Shown here piece by piece: positions 1 to 9,830 of a DNA stretch of 64,000 nt. Source of the stretch: Ignavibacteria bacterium (GTDB lineage Bacteria; Bacteroidota; Ignavibacteria; Kapaibacteriales; Kapaibacteriaceae); assembly GCA_016707005.1 (NCBI GenBank), contig JADJIQ010000005.1, positions 744,001 to 808,000 of the forward strand. Reading direction: 5' to 3'. The position numbers and the translations under genes are program-made. Below the pieces are notes generated by a model. That model saw nothing but the letters and a program-made list of their open reading frames with translations. It was not told where the DNA came from and made no database searches. Positions within the stretch are counted from its first letter, which is position 1. Every line of letters starts with the position of its first letter.

Positions 1-3000
1 ATCCGAAGGATAGCTCGGTGGCTCATTGAACCAGCTACCGCGACCGCCACCGCGAGGTGATTGTGCTGCAGTTACTGGTGTATAGAGACGATTCTCCGAT
101 ACAAACACGCGATTGCGCATCTCTGGATGGATGAGAGGCGAAGTACCGAGTGTATCAGCTGCACCTGTGAACTGCGGCGGATTAGTGTTGTTGCCAACTG
201 TGAACGTCAGTCCACCGTTGATAGCATTCACAACGCCGTCTTTCCAGAGGATAGTACGGGATACGATCGTTACTTGGTCACCTTCACGAACTGGAAGTGC
301 ACGATAGCGCTCACCACCGAAGTACGTTTCCTTACCACCGTCGCCATTCATAGCGTTCGATGTTGGAAGTGTAGGACGGTTGCCGAGACGGAAGTCGTTG
401 CCGCCGAGTTCGCCAAGGATCGTTGAACCTTCCCACTTGCGACCTTGAAGTGCTGAAGAATCTTCTGCTACTGCATTGTCGGCAATGAAGGAAAGAAGTG
501 TTGCACCCGTACCATACGTAGCAAGACCTTCGTAGGCGCGACGGATGTTAGGGTCACCACCGTTTGTTGAATCCGGTACGAGTTCCACACGTGAGCGGAA
601 GATCGTGTCCGTAAGATTCTTCTGCTTCATGTTCGTACGGATGTAGTCACCTGTACGCTCATTGATCACGAAGAATACTGTTTCGTTAAGAGCACGTGGG
701 TCGTTATTGCTGATCTCAGCAGTTGCACTGTAGTCGGCACGAGCCTCGAGGAACACCGGATAACCAATTGGATGGTTGCCAATGAACTCTGTTTGTACAG
801 CAGCAATGTCAGCATACATCTCGGCATCGAATGGATTGCGAGTTGTGCGCTTTACATACTTGTTGTACGACGGCATCGTTGGGTCTGTGTAGACCTTAAG
901 AACCGGTGGAATACCAACTGCAAAGTCTTCGATCGGTGACATGCGGCGATTTGAATAGTCCGCTGTCTTGATGTCCGTTCCCTTGTCGAAGATATCATAG
1001 ATACGACCTTCAAGAAGGAGTGTATCTGGGATGGTCCACGTTGGGATCGGCTTGTAGTTGTAACGCCATGCTGATTCGAATGGTCCTTGCTCAGTTACAT
1101 TGTTCGAAGCTTGGCGCATGAAGCGCATGTGCGTCTTGCCATTGCCAGCGATGAAGAACGTTTCTTGGATACGACCGAACGATGAATTGTTAGCCGATAC
1201 CGGAAGGATCGTGTTGATGTTCGCTTCCGTACGACCCCAGTAGTTACCACGAAGTGTGTCAACGCCACCAAAACCGATACCAGTTGTGCCTGCAAGAACA
1301 CCCTTGGTGTCTTGGGCATCTGGAAGACGGATGATGAAGCGAGCATCATTATCGTAGATGGAGTTCGCAGCAAAGCTATACGTTGTCCATGGAAGTGGAC
1401 CAGTCACTTCACCGTAGAGAACTGCACCAGCGAGATCGCTTGATGCCGGATTCTCAGTGTTGACGAGTGGCCCGCGGATCGAATCGTTTGCACGACCGAT
1501 ATCGGACACAGCCTTGTTACCTGTTACGAGACAGCGAGCGAATGCAAGCTTGAGATCGTAGTTGTCAGAGTAAACAGCAGCACCCGTGAACGCTGTGTTG
1601 TTTTGGAAACGAACACGGTCGAAGGCAACTGTGTCTACACGAACGCGAACGCTATCAAGGATATAGTATGCTCCACCAAGACCCGTTCCGTTTTCACGGA
1701 GTGTTGTTCCTGGGTGAACCACCTTGATATCACCGCGCTGAGTTGTGCCACTGCCTTGACGGAGTGGGTTTTCAGTAGCGACGTTGTCATAGAAGCGCGT
1801 AAGCATGCGCTCATCTGCACGTGGTGTAGATGTCTGGAAGGTGAAGACTTCATTACGCGGCATGTAACCAGTTGCAACGCCGAGGCTGTTGTAATTGATC
1901 TCATCAAGGTCTGTTACAAAGAAGCGCTTACGTGTAAGCGTATCAGGTGTAACAACAGCAATAGCACCACCATTACCATTCCATACCTTGTTTGCACGGA
2001 ATTCAACACCCTTAACAACGTTAAGATCGGCATTGATAGAGTAGATACCACCACCACCACGTACGCTTGCCTTCAAGCTATCAGCAACTTCACCAACACG
2101 ATTGTTGAAGAAGGTACCACGTACATAGCGAAGTGTGCGGCGCCAGATCGGCAGGTTATTCGGGATATTAACGCAGATAGCGCCACCCGAGAAGTTAGCC
2201 GTGTTGTTCTGGAATTCTACACCATAGTTGGTTCCGTAGATCCAGAGTGGACCACTCGTTCCACCTGCACCGTACATCACCATGTTGCGAGCTGTGAAGA
2301 CAGCACCGCCGTCTACGGATGCACGATTGTCACGGAACTTGATATTGAAACCATAATTGCGAGCATTGATGATACCATCAGAGCCACCGATCCACGGGGA
2401 CACGAGTGTATCGTTCACACCAGCTGCAACATAAACTGCACCACCGCGAGCTGACTCGTTGCCGAGGAAGTGCGTTGGTGGGTTGTTGTCTAGGTTACCA
2501 CGGATCTGGATCTGACGAGCTCCCGATGCAGCATAGATACCGCCACCTTGGGAGAAGTTGCCAACCGAGTTGGTTGGATCAGACGATACGTCCGTGATGA
2601 ACGGTGTTGTTGTCTTGTTCGTCGTATAACGACCGGCGAAGATCACACTTGTTTGATCAGCAACGTGTACAGCACCACCGCGTGCACCAGAAGTGCGCAC
2701 GTTGTTACCAACCGTTGTTGATGGCTGACGATTCTCGGCATAGTTGCTGTTGAATTCGATTGTGTCCTTGCCTTGGAAATCGTTGATACCGAAACCAACG
2801 ATCATTGGGTTGCGACCCGAAATGTAAACAGCACCACCAAACGATTCGTTCTTTTGTGAACGTCCCGGTGTAGCAAATACTGTTGCCGGGCGATTAGCAT
2901 CTGTAACTACACGAATACCACCGATACGGACTGTGTCCACATCGGAGAGAAGTGTGCGGTTCGAAGTGAATCGGATCTGGCGGATACGGCCGAGATACAT

Positions 3001-4143
3001 CGCAAGACGTGCATCGTCGATCGATTGACGGTCTACATCTGTGAACGTTTCTGGAGCTGAGTCATAGATACGGTCTGTGATGCGGAGACCTTGATTGATC
3101 GGCTGAGCCGTCGTTGGGTCTGTCAAGAATGGATTTACAGTTGCCGGATATTGTGGCAATGCATTGATCGTAGCTTGAGAAATGATCGGCCAAAGTTGCA
3201 GGCTTGTGCTTGCGTATTGGTCAACCGGTGCTTGGAGAACCTGGAGAGCGCCACCACGGTAGCGAGCCATGTTGTTGCGGAATACGCAACCAATGATCCA
3301 AGTACGCGAAGAGAACGTTGTGATCGCTCCACCGCCACCATTTGAGGCGCGAAGAAGCAGGTCGTTGGCCGTTTCTGCCTGCGGACGCGTGAATGACTGT
3401 CCTGAATTGTTCGAAAGGTACACCGGCTCGTTGTCGACCGTTGTGTCCTTACGGAAGTTCAAGAAGTCTACATCACGGAAGAACGCTGCTCTCGAACCAG
3501 GAAGGACCACGATGTGACCCCACTCGCGCGAGAAGTTGTTTACGTCGCCAGCAACGAATGTGATCCGTGCTGCACGAACGTTGATCGCCTGACCCGTTGG
3601 ACGGAACCAAGGATTCAGACGAATGGCTGAAATGACCGATCCAAGTTCGAGTCGGGCAGCCTTGTACATAATAGCCTTGGCTGGCGTCAAACCTTGAAGG
3701 TTCGGATTCGAACCAAGATCCACGTTGAAGATCGTAGGATACTTCGACGGGTGAATGGTCGGCTCCGTAGCGATCGTGGAAGCCACGACGCCTGGTGCTC
3801 CAAAGTACGTCGGGTCATCATAGCCCGTGTACGGTGGAAGCAACGGATTCACTGCATTTGGATCATACGTCGCAGACGCACGTCCATCAGCAATGATACG
3901 ACCACCTGTTGAGTCTACCAGCCGACCGTTCGGCAGGAACTCAACACGTGTTCCGGGCTCGATCAGAAGCGTTCCACCTACGGTGTACGACCCACTGATA
4001 CGATAAATGGTGTCACGTACGAATACGCGCACCGATCCCGGAGGAAGACTACCACGAACCTCCACGTAACTCTGAGACAGAGCCACATTAAATGCCGTGG
4101 TTAGCACAAGCAGCAAGCTGCTTAGACGAAACCAACGTTGCAT
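1..4143 (-). CDS. Giant secreted beta-helix (Pmp-repeat) surface protein, C-terminus cut by window edge
   Basis: An open frame of 1381 codons runs from an ATG at 4143 to base 1 without a stop, so the C-terminus lies outside the window. The start has a GGAGG ribosome site six bases upstream. A signal peptide (residues 1 to about 24, ending NVALS before QSY) precedes a segment typical of right-handed beta-helix proteins, including a 'GGTLLIEPGT' turn. From about residue 287 onward there are repeated FxxNxAxxxGGA-type units (FRNNMARYRGGAL, FLGNESARGGAV, FRDNRASVDGGAV, FQNNTANFSGGAI, FRANKVWNGNGGAI), the signature of chlamydial-type polymorphic outer membrane protein repeats. By family knowledge this is a surface adhesin or shell protein. 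I infer that a T9SS sorting domain follows beyond base 1, but it cannot be seen. Ligand and role are unknown. Confidence 0.88.
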   Translation of the reverse strand, partial: MQRWFRLSSLLLVLTTAFNVALSQSYVEVRGSLPPGSVRVFVRDTIYRISGSYTVGGTLLIEPGTRVEFLPNGRLVDSTGGRIIADGRASATYDPNAVNPLLPPYTGYDDPTYFGAPGVVASTIATEPTIHPSKYPTIFNVDLGSNPNLQGLTPAKAIMYKAARLELGSVISAIRLNPWFRPTGQAINVRAARITFVAGDVNNFSREWGHIVVLPGSRAAFFRDVDFLNFRKDTTVDNEPVYLSNNSGQSFTRPQAETANDLLLRASNGGGGAITTFSSRTWIIGCVFRNNMARYRGGALQVLQAPVDQYASTSLQLWPIISQATINALPQYPATVNPFLTDPTTAQPINQGLRITDRIYDSAPETFTDVDRQSIDDARLAMYLGRIRQIRFTSNRTLLSDVDTVRIGGIRVVTDANRPATVFATPGRSQKNESFGGAVYISGRNPMIVGFGINDFQGKDTIEFNSNYAENRQPSTTVGNNVRTSGARGGAVHVADQTSVIFAGRYTTNKTTTPFITDVSSDPTNSVGNFSQGGGIYAASGARQIQIRGNLDNNPPTHFLGNESARGGAVYVAAGVNDTLVSPWIGGSDGIINARNYGFNIKFRDNRASVDGGAVFTARNMVMYGAGGTSGPLWIYGTNYGVEFQNNTANFSGGAICVNIPNNLPIWRRTLRYVRGTFFNNRVGEVADSLKASVRGGGGIYSINADLNVVKGVEFRANKVWNGNGGAIAVVTPDTLTRKRFFVTDLDEINYNSLGVATGYMPRNEVFTFQTSTPRADERMLTRFYDNVATENPLRQGSGTTQRGDIKVVHPGTTLRENGTGLGGAYYILDSVRVRVDTVAFDRVRFQNNTAFTGAAVYSDNYDLKLAFARCLVTGNKAVSDIGRANDSIRGPLVNTENPASSDLAGAVLYGEVTGPLPWTTYSFAANSIYDNDARFIIRLPDAQDTKGVLAGTTGIGFGGVDTLRGNYWGRTEANINTILPVSANNSSFGRIQETFFIAGNGKTHMRFMRQASNNVTEQGPFESAWRYNYKPIPTWTIPDTLLLEGRIYDIFDKGTDIKTADYSNRRMSPIEDFAVGIPPVLKVYTDPTMPSYNKYVKRTTRNPFDAEMYADIAAVQTEFIGNHPIGYPVFLEARADYSATAEISNNDPRALNETVFFVINERTGDYIRTNMKQKNLTDTIFRSRVELVPDSTNGGDPNIRRAYEGLATYGTGATLLSFIADNAVAEDSSALQGRKWEGSTILGELGGNDFRLGNRPTLPTSNAMNGDGGKETYFGGERYRALPVREGDQVTIVSRTILWKDGVVNAINGGLTFTVGNNTNPPQFTGAADTLGTSPLIHPEMRNRVFVSENRLYTPVTAAQSPRGGGRGSWFNEPPSYPSD

Positions 4144-4233
4144 ACAACCTCCAGTTGTAAAAACCTTATGCTTTAATTCTTTCACTCTTTTTTCGCTTCA
4201 AATAGGGAAAAGGGCACAAAATGCCGAGGGTTC

Positions 4234-4953
4234 CTAATCAATTGCCATGCCAAGCCTTGCCAAACCCCCGCGAGCGGAGGCTGCAATCTCTGACATTTCG
4301 AATTTCTTCACCACTAAGGTGTATAATTCTATGGCTTTAGGCTTATTCCCGGCTTTTTCAAAACAAAGTGCTGCATTATAGTAGCAACGGTCCTCAAGGC
4401 CACTTTTCGCCGCCTGAGTACCTGCCTGCTCATACAATGCTGCTGCGCCCGCAAAATCCTTCGAAGCTTCCTTGCAGGACGCAAGTCCTTGCAAAGCACC
4501 AACTTCGATGATCTGAGCATCGGAAGACTGTGCACGCTCAAACTGAGACTGAGCCTCAGTGAACCTGCCCAAATTCAACAATGCATTGCCAGCCATGAGC
4601 GATGCTACGGATCCTGCGTCGGTCCCGGCATACTCCTCACTGATCTCAAGAAGCCCCTTAACCTTGTCGGCTCCCACAGGCGGAAGAGAATCTCCCGTCA
4701 ATGCCTTCGAAAAATCACCCATATCAAATGCCATCCGCACGCGGGACAGTTGCGTGGATGCTTCTTGATTGCGCTCGGCCTTGTCATTGGTGTACCACCA
4801 ATACGCACCTACCGCAAATGTGATAACAACCACAACTCCAACAATGGCTTTCCATTGTGTGCGTGCTTGCTCAACAAATGATTCTACTCCGGCTCCACCG
4901 GCACGTGGCTCGGTTGGCTTACCTAGTACTGTTTCTTGCTGTTCTGTGCTCAT
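4234..4953 (-). CDS. Membrane-anchored tetratricopeptide repeat protein (YfgM-like)
   Basis: This 239-aa protein has a short cytoplasmic N-terminus, one transmembrane helix at about residues 35-55 (GVVVVITFAVGAYWW) and a C-terminal TPR region (NALLNLGRFTEAQSQFERA; YYNAALCFEKAGNKPKAIE). The arrangement matches the YfgM-like family, which in other bacteria works with the periplasmic chaperone and translocon network; that role is an inference here. The frame is open further upstream to 5034, but I chose the ATG at 4953 because GAGGAG lies just upstream and the extra residues look non-conserved. A well-formed FCB-type promoter lies at 5076-5107. It is the last gene before the giant beta-helix gene, 90 bp away, on the same strand. 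Confidence 0.75.
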   Translation of the reverse strand: MSTEQQETVLGKPTEPRAGGAGVESFVEQARTQWKAIVGVVVVITFAVGAYWWYTNDKAERNQEASTQLSRVRMAFDMGDFSKALTGDSLPPVGADKVKGLLEISEEYAGTDAGSVASLMAGNALLNLGRFTEAQSQFERAQSSDAQIIEVGALQGLASCKEASKDFAGAAALYEQAGTQAAKSGLEDRCYYNAALCFEKAGNKPKAIELYTLVVKKFEMSEIAASARGGLARLGMAID

Positions 4954-5075
4954 GCACTCCTCTGTTGCTCTCGTATGCACGCCCTCACATGAAGACGTAC
5001 GTTCATTGTCGAAACTTCGTAATCCGTTGGCCATAGGTACGCAGGGGGCGTACCAAGCCCACGGAACGAAGAGTG

Positions 5076-5107
5076 CAAATATATCGCGGTTCTACGTACC
5101 CACCAAA
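5076..5107 (-). promoter_or_regulatory. Bacteroidota-type promoter (TTTG-N20-TAnnTTTG)
   Basis: On the minus strand TTTG (5104-5107) is followed after 20 bases by TATATTTG (5076-5083). This matches the -33/-7 consensus of the Bacteroidota primary sigma factor. It sits 122 bases upstream of the TPR gene start at 4953. It is the only site in this window where I see both elements at the right spacing. Confidence 0.55.
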
Positions 5108-5204
5108 GGGAAAGATGAGAGAGGTCAAATGTCCTAAGCCATACTTGCAAAACGGCTTACGGGCAATTGACCCCTTACACTGTCAGGAGTTATTCACACC
5201 GACC

Positions 5205-7334
5205 CTAGAAAGCCATGGTCTTTCTTATCGTCTCAACCACGTCATCCACGTTGATAAGAATGGCTTTCTCTAGACTCTTTGCAAAGCCCACAGGGGTATC
5301 CTTGGACCCTAGCCGCGCAACCGGGGCATCAAGGTATCGGAAGAGCTCTTCACTGATCGAAGAGGCGATCTCACCACCAAAACCGCCGGTCTTTTTGTCC
5401 TCGTGAACAACTACACAACGGCCGGTACGCTTTACGCTCTCAAAGACCATCTCTTTGTCCCAAGGAGCTAATGACCGCAAATCGATGACCTCTACACTTA
5501 CTCCCTCGTTCTGAAGGATCTCAGCTGCTTGGAGACTCCAGTGAACCGGTGTGCCGTACGTTACTACGGTAATGTTCGTGCCTGGACGGCGGATCTTGGC
5601 CTTGCCGAATGGGATGATGTAGTCATCCGGTGGCATCGGAGTGGAGGTTGGACGGTAGTTATAGAGGAACTTGGGCTCCAGGAACATGGTCGTCCCGCGC
5701 GACCGGATGGCGTTCCGCATCAAACCGATGGCGTCATCAGCAAACGACGGGCACACAACACGGAGACCAGGAAGGGTCGTAAACGTGCCTTCTAGATTCT
5801 GCGAGTGATAGAGTCCGCCCTGGATGTATCCGCCGGATGCCAAACGGATCACAACGGCAGGTGAGAACTGACCCTTTGTACGCCAATAGTCATGCGTACA
5901 CTCGATCAGTTGCTCCATGGCCGGCCAGAAATAGTCGGCAAACTCTGCCCCCTCCACAACAACACGGATGTCATCACGATACCGCGTCATGCCATTGGCC
6001 GTACCCACAATGAAGTCCTCGGCGATCGGGGCATTGAAGACTCGGTCGTTCCCGAACTCGTCAAGCATACCCTTGCAGACATTGAAGATGCCCTGCTTCT
6101 TCTCTGATGCTACGTCCTGTCCGAATAGGAAGGTTGCCGGATTGCGACGGAACTCGCCCTTCATGGCTTCCACAATGCCTTCGCGGAAGGTCAATACGGG
6201 GGCGTCTTCAGCAGGGACCCATCGTTGCTCCGACGTATCATCATACCCAACAACCGGCTCAGGGAGGAGGAAGTCTTTATATGATTCGGGTGCAGGGTCG
6301 GGAAGGGGCTCAACAGCATCCGCAGCAGCAAAGATCGCCGTCTTGTTGGCCTCTTCAATTGCTGTCAATTCTTCATCTGTTGCCATACCTGCCGCAATGA
6401 GGGTGGCCCGCATGCGTGGCAACGGATCGCGCAGCTTCATCGAATCAATGTCTTCCTTTGTCCGGTACAACTCATGATTATCTGAGTTTGAGTGCGAGCC
6501 AATGCGATCACAGTCTGCATGGACCATGGCAGGCCCCTTACCACTCAACGCATAATCACGAGCAGCCATCATCGTGCGGTAGGAGTCCATAGGATCTCTA
6601 CCATCACACATGAAGATCTTAAGATTGGTGAACCCACTGAAGTTCTCTGCAACAACGGGGTTTGCAGTCTGCTCACGAAGGGGCACCGAGATGCCGTATT
6701 TGTTGTTCTGGATCACAAAGACAAGGGGGAGCTTCTCTCTGTCGGCACCGTTCACTGCTTCGTAGTAGTACCCCTCGGAGGTTGTACTGTCTCCCGTGGA
6801 GCAGTAGACCACCTCATCACCCTTGAACTTCTTGATCGACCTCGCAGTGCCGGCTGCTTGTTGAGAGTGATTACCGGTGCAAGAGGAACCGTTCTGTAGT
6901 CCGATAGAGATCTTTGCAAAGTGATTGCTCATGTGACGTCCGCCACCCGCAACATCGGCATCCTTGGATAGACCGTTTGCGATGATCTCTTCAACGGTAA
7001 GACCGGCGGCAAGAGAGGTAAGCATGTCTCGGTAATAACCGAACAAGAAGTCTTTGCCCGGACGGAATACCTTGCCCAATGCAAGCTGGATCCCATCATG
7101 TCCTGCAAATGGGGCATGATAGGACCAGCCCTTGGCCATCTTTAGGTAGTTCGCAGCCTTTTCATCCAGCCTGCGTCCAAGGTGCTGTGTGGTATACCAG
7201 CTCAGAAGGGTCTCTTTGTCGAATCCGGTTATATCAAACAGGTCTGTGCGCTGTGTCTTTGCAGCCCCATTCCCATTCGATGTACTCTTCGGTGCCGCGT
7301 TCTGTACCGTGTTCTTGTTCTTGGCCTTGGCCAT
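5205..7334 (-). CDS. Branched-chain/2-oxoacid dehydrogenase E1, fused alpha and beta subunits
   Basis: This 709-aa thiamine-diphosphate enzyme decarboxylates a 2-oxoacid and passes the acyl group to the lipoyl E2 subunit. Residues about 40-350 are an E1-alpha domain with the ThDP motif from GDST (181-184) to NN (210-211); residues about 380-709 are an E1-beta (transketolase-like) domain (LTFREGIVEAM onward). Other families split these into two genes; the fusion is common in Bacteroidota and Chlorobi. The first 30 residues are a low-complexity K/N/A-rich leader. The start has GGAG nine bases upstream. ilvE lies 33 bp upstream on the same strand, which points to branched-chain ketoacids as substrate. 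Pyruvate specificity cannot be excluded, and E2 and E3 are not in this window. Confidence 0.9.
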   Translation of the reverse strand: MAKAKNKNTVQNAAPKSTSNGNGAAKTQRTDLFDITGFDKETLLSWYTTQHLGRRLDEKAANYLKMAKGWSYHAPFAGHDGIQLALGKVFRPGKDFLFGYYRDMLTSLAAGLTVEEIIANGLSKDADVAGGGRHMSNHFAKISIGLQNGSSCTGNHSQQAAGTARSIKKFKGDEVVYCSTGDSTTSEGYYYEAVNGADREKLPLVFVIQNNKYGISVPLREQTANPVVAENFSGFTNLKIFMCDGRDPMDSYRTMMAARDYALSGKGPAMVHADCDRIGSHSNSDNHELYRTKEDIDSMKLRDPLPRMRATLIAAGMATDEELTAIEEANKTAIFAAADAVEPLPDPAPESYKDFLLPEPVVGYDDTSEQRWVPAEDAPVLTFREGIVEAMKGEFRRNPATFLFGQDVASEKKQGIFNVCKGMLDEFGNDRVFNAPIAEDFIVGTANGMTRYRDDIRVVVEGAEFADYFWPAMEQLIECTHDYWRTKGQFSPAVVIRLASGGYIQGGLYHSQNLEGTFTTLPGLRVVCPSFADDAIGLMRNAIRSRGTTMFLEPKFLYNYRPTSTPMPPDDYIIPFGKAKIRRPGTNITVVTYGTPVHWSLQAAEILQNEGVSVEVIDLRSLAPWDKEMVFESVKRTGRCVVVHEDKKTGGFGGEIASSISEELFRYLDAPVARLGSKDTPVGFAKSLEKAILINVDDVVETIRKTMAF

Positions 7335-7367
7335 GATGGTCTCCAGATTTTATCGTTCGTTTTGTTC

Positions 7368-8303
7368 TTACTTGGAACGCGTTTTCTTCACGGGAGTGAG
7401 CCATCCATACGGATCCTCTCCATCCACCGTGATCTTATGAAACGCTTGCTGCATGGCACGTGTGATCGTACCAACCTTTCCTCTGCCCACAGCGATCCTG
7501 TCCACCGAACGTACAGGCGTGATCTCCACGGCTGTACCGGTTAGGAACATCTCATCGCACGTATACAACATCGCACGTGGAATATCTTGTTCGCGAACAT
7601 TGATGCCAAGTTCATGAGCCAGGGTGATCACTGTGTCGCGCGTGATACCCGGCAAGAGTGATGATGCTGAAGGGGGCGTGATGAGCTCGTCATCAACCAC
7701 AATAAAGACGTTTTCTCCCGATCCTTCAGCAACATTGCCATAGGTATCGAGACAGATCCCTTCTGCATAACCATTCTCCACAGCTTCCATCTTCACGAGC
7801 TGTGAGTTCATGTAGTTGCCGCCAGCCTTGGCCATCGACGGAAGTGCATTGGGTGTGATGCGGTCCCATGAGGAGATACAAACATCAACACCGTTGTCCG
7901 AAGCATCGTCACCAAGGTAGGCGCCCCATTCCCATGCCGCGATGTAGACCTCGAGTGGACAACGCAGTCCGTAGACGCCCATATCACCAAACCCACGAAG
8001 CGCAAAGGGGCGGATATAGCAACGTCCGAGTTTGTTGCGTCGCACAAGGTCAACTGCTGCCTCCGAGAGCTCATCAACGCTGAATGGCAATTGCGTTCTA
8101 TACACCTTCAGCGACTGATGGAGCCGCCGCATGTGTTCTTGCAATCGAAAGATGGCAGGACCTTCGGCTGTTTCGTAACAGCGGATCCCTTCAAACCACG
8201 ATGAGCCGTAATGCACCACGTGCGAGAGAACGTGGATAGACGCTTTTTCAAACGGAATAAAGGTTCCGTTCTTCCAGATCGTACGTGTTGGCGTGATCGG
8301 CAT
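7368..8303 (-). CDS. ilvE: Branched-chain amino acid aminotransferase
   Basis: This 311-aa class IV (fold type IV) PLP aminotransferase interconverts valine, leucine and isoleucine with their 2-oxoacids. It has the family features YGSSWFEGIRCY near residue 32, the PLP lysine in PSMAKAGGNY (K159) and the EGSGENVF loop at 193-200. Its ATG overlaps the TAA stop of gatB by one base (TAATG), with GGAGGAA inside the gatB 3' end, so translation is probably coupled. The downstream neighbour is the E1 fusion, which supports a role in branched-chain degradation as well as biosynthesis. Confidence 0.93.
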   Translation of the reverse strand: MPITPTRTIWKNGTFIPFEKASIHVLSHVVHYGSSWFEGIRCYETAEGPAIFRLQEHMRRLHQSLKVYRTQLPFSVDELSEAAVDLVRRNKLGRCYIRPFALRGFGDMGVYGLRCPLEVYIAAWEWGAYLGDDASDNGVDVCISSWDRITPNALPSMAKAGGNYMNSQLVKMEAVENGYAEGICLDTYGNVAEGSGENVFIVVDDELITPPSASSLLPGITRDTVITLAHELGINVREQDIPRAMLYTCDEMFLTGTAVEITPVRSVDRIAVGRGKVGTITRAMQQAFHKITVDGEDPYGWLTPVKKTRSK

Positions 8304-9778
8304 TATTCCTCCACCGTGTTCGAGCTCTGTGATGCCTCAAGTGCCTCCTTCATCAGAGCGCTCACCATCGTGGGATTCGCAGATCCACCAGATGCCTTGA
8401 GTACCTGTCCAACGAAGAATCCAAAGAGATTCGTCTTGCCTTCGATGTACTTCTTGAGATTGTCCGGATTGTTCCGAACTACTTCATCTACCATTGTCTT
8501 GATAGCCCCTTCATCAGAGATCTGACGAAGACCGCGCTCTTCGATGAACTCTTGTGCTGTACGGCCGCTCCCAACCATATCCGGGAATAGCTCTTTCGCT
8601 GTTTTACTGCTGATCGAACCGGAGGTGATCGCATCAACGAGCGATGCAAGTTGCTGGGAGGATACCCCAACTTCATTGATGCTGCACTTCTTGTCACCCA
8701 TGATGCGGAGCATCTCGGTCATCGTCCAGTTGCTGACAAGTTTGAATGCCTCTACAGACCGCTGCTCAAGGAGCGAACAGGTGGTCTCGTAAAACTGAGC
8801 AACCTCTCCGTCATCCACCATGATCCCTGCATCATAGGCCGGTATGCCATACTGCTCGATCAACCGACGTTTCTTGGCAAGTGCAAGTTCAGGAAGACCG
8901 GCTCGCAGTTCTTCGCGCCATGTCTCGCTTACAACAACCGGAACAAGATCCGGCTCCGGGAAATAGCGATAGTCGTGTGCAAGCTCTTTGGACCGCATGA
9001 CCTTGGTCTGCTGTGCCGCGGCATCCCACATCAAGGTCTGCTGGATCACGGTTCCGCCATTCGTAACGATATCGATCTGAGCTCCGATCTCGTATTCGAT
9101 GGCTTTTTCGACGTTGCGGAACGAATTGAGATTCTTGACCTCTCGTCGCGTCCCAAACTTCTCCTGTCCGATCGGACGAATGGAGATGTTGGCATCGCAA
9201 CGGAGGCTACCTTCCTCGAGATTTCCATCACAGATGCCGAGGTAGACAAGGATCTGACGGATCTGCTGGAGATACTGGTAGGCTTCGTGAGGAGTTCGAA
9301 TATCGGGCTCACTTACAATCTCGATAAGGGGCACACCTGCACGATTAAGGTCCACCAGCGTGTCGATGTCCAGATCATGTATGCTCTTCCCGGCGTCCTC
9401 TTCCATATGGATCCGGGTGATGCCGATGTGCTTGACCCCATTGTCTGTTTCGATCTCTACGGAGCCACCATAACAGATCGGGTCCGCGTATTGCGTGATC
9501 TGATATCCTTTGGGAAGGTCCGGATAGAAGTAGTTCTTCCGAGAGAATGTAGACGTTTCCCGAATGGAGCACTGCGTTGCAAGCCCCATCGTAACAGCAA
9601 ATGCCACAAGATTCTTGTTGAGAACAGGAAGGGTTCCGGGATGTCCAAGACAGATCGGACACACGTTCACATTTGGCTGAGCGCCATATTCTGTTGGGCA
9701 GGAACAAAAAGCCTTCGACGCAGTTGTGAGCTGCGCGTGTACTTCGAGTCCGATGACGGCTTCGTAGCCTGACCGCAT
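8303..9778 (-). CDS. gatB: Aspartyl/glutamyl-tRNA(Asn/Gln) amidotransferase subunit B
   Basis: GatB (491 aa) is the kinase-like subunit of the GatCAB amidotransferase, which converts misacylated Glu-tRNA(Gln) or Asp-tRNA(Asn). The sequence starts with the family signature 'YEAVIGLEVHAQL' and contains the zinc-site cysteines CSCPTEYG and CPICLGHPG, 'NRAGVPLIEIVSEPD', and a C-terminal YqeY-like tail domain ('GKTNLFGFFVGQVLKASGG'). Length is typical. GGAAG precedes the ATG, and a TACTTTTG promoter element lies at 9807-9814. GatA and GatC are not in the window. Confidence 0.95.
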   Translation of the reverse strand: MRSGYEAVIGLEVHAQLTTASKAFCSCPTEYGAQPNVNVCPICLGHPGTLPVLNKNLVAFAVTMGLATQCSIRETSTFSRKNYFYPDLPKGYQITQYADPICYGGSVEIETDNGVKHIGITRIHMEEDAGKSIHDLDIDTLVDLNRAGVPLIEIVSEPDIRTPHEAYQYLQQIRQILVYLGICDGNLEEGSLRCDANISIRPIGQEKFGTRREVKNLNSFRNVEKAIEYEIGAQIDIVTNGGTVIQQTLMWDAAAQQTKVMRSKELAHDYRYFPEPDLVPVVVSETWREELRAGLPELALAKKRRLIEQYGIPAYDAGIMVDDGEVAQFYETTCSLLEQRSVEAFKLVSNWTMTEMLRIMGDKKCSINEVGVSSQQLASLVDAITSGSISSKTAKELFPDMVGSGRTAQEFIEERGLRQISDEGAIKTMVDEVVRNNPDNLKKYIEGKTNLFGFFVGQVLKASGGSANPTMVSALMKEALEASQSSNTVEE

Positions 9779-9806
9779 TCTAACTTCCGTAAGGTCTAAA
9801 GGGCCT

Positions 9807-9814
9807 CAAAAGTA
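9807..9814 (-). promoter_or_regulatory. TAnnTTTG -7 element upstream of gatB
   Basis: The minus strand reads TACTTTTG, 28 bases upstream of the gatB ATG. It matches the TAnnTTTG consensus. No clear TTTG lies about 20 bases further upstream, so this is a half-supported promoter. Confidence 0.4.
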
Positions 9815-9830
9815 CGGAAATCAACGGTGG

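Noticed and set aside
1603..2454. 283-codon plus-strand open frame opposite the beta-helix gene
   Set aside because: The minus-strand frame shows clear Pmp repeats across this region; the plus frame is a threonine/isoleucine/cysteine-rich shadow.
3699..3714. tRNA-like GGTTCGGATTCGAACC
   Set aside because: It is coding sequence of the beta-helix protein; no acceptor or anticodon stem surrounds it.
8651..9772. 373-codon plus-strand open frame opposite gatB
   Set aside because: It is antisense to a clear, fully conserved gatB; the translation has no recognisable domain and no ribosome site. It is a codon-bias shadow.
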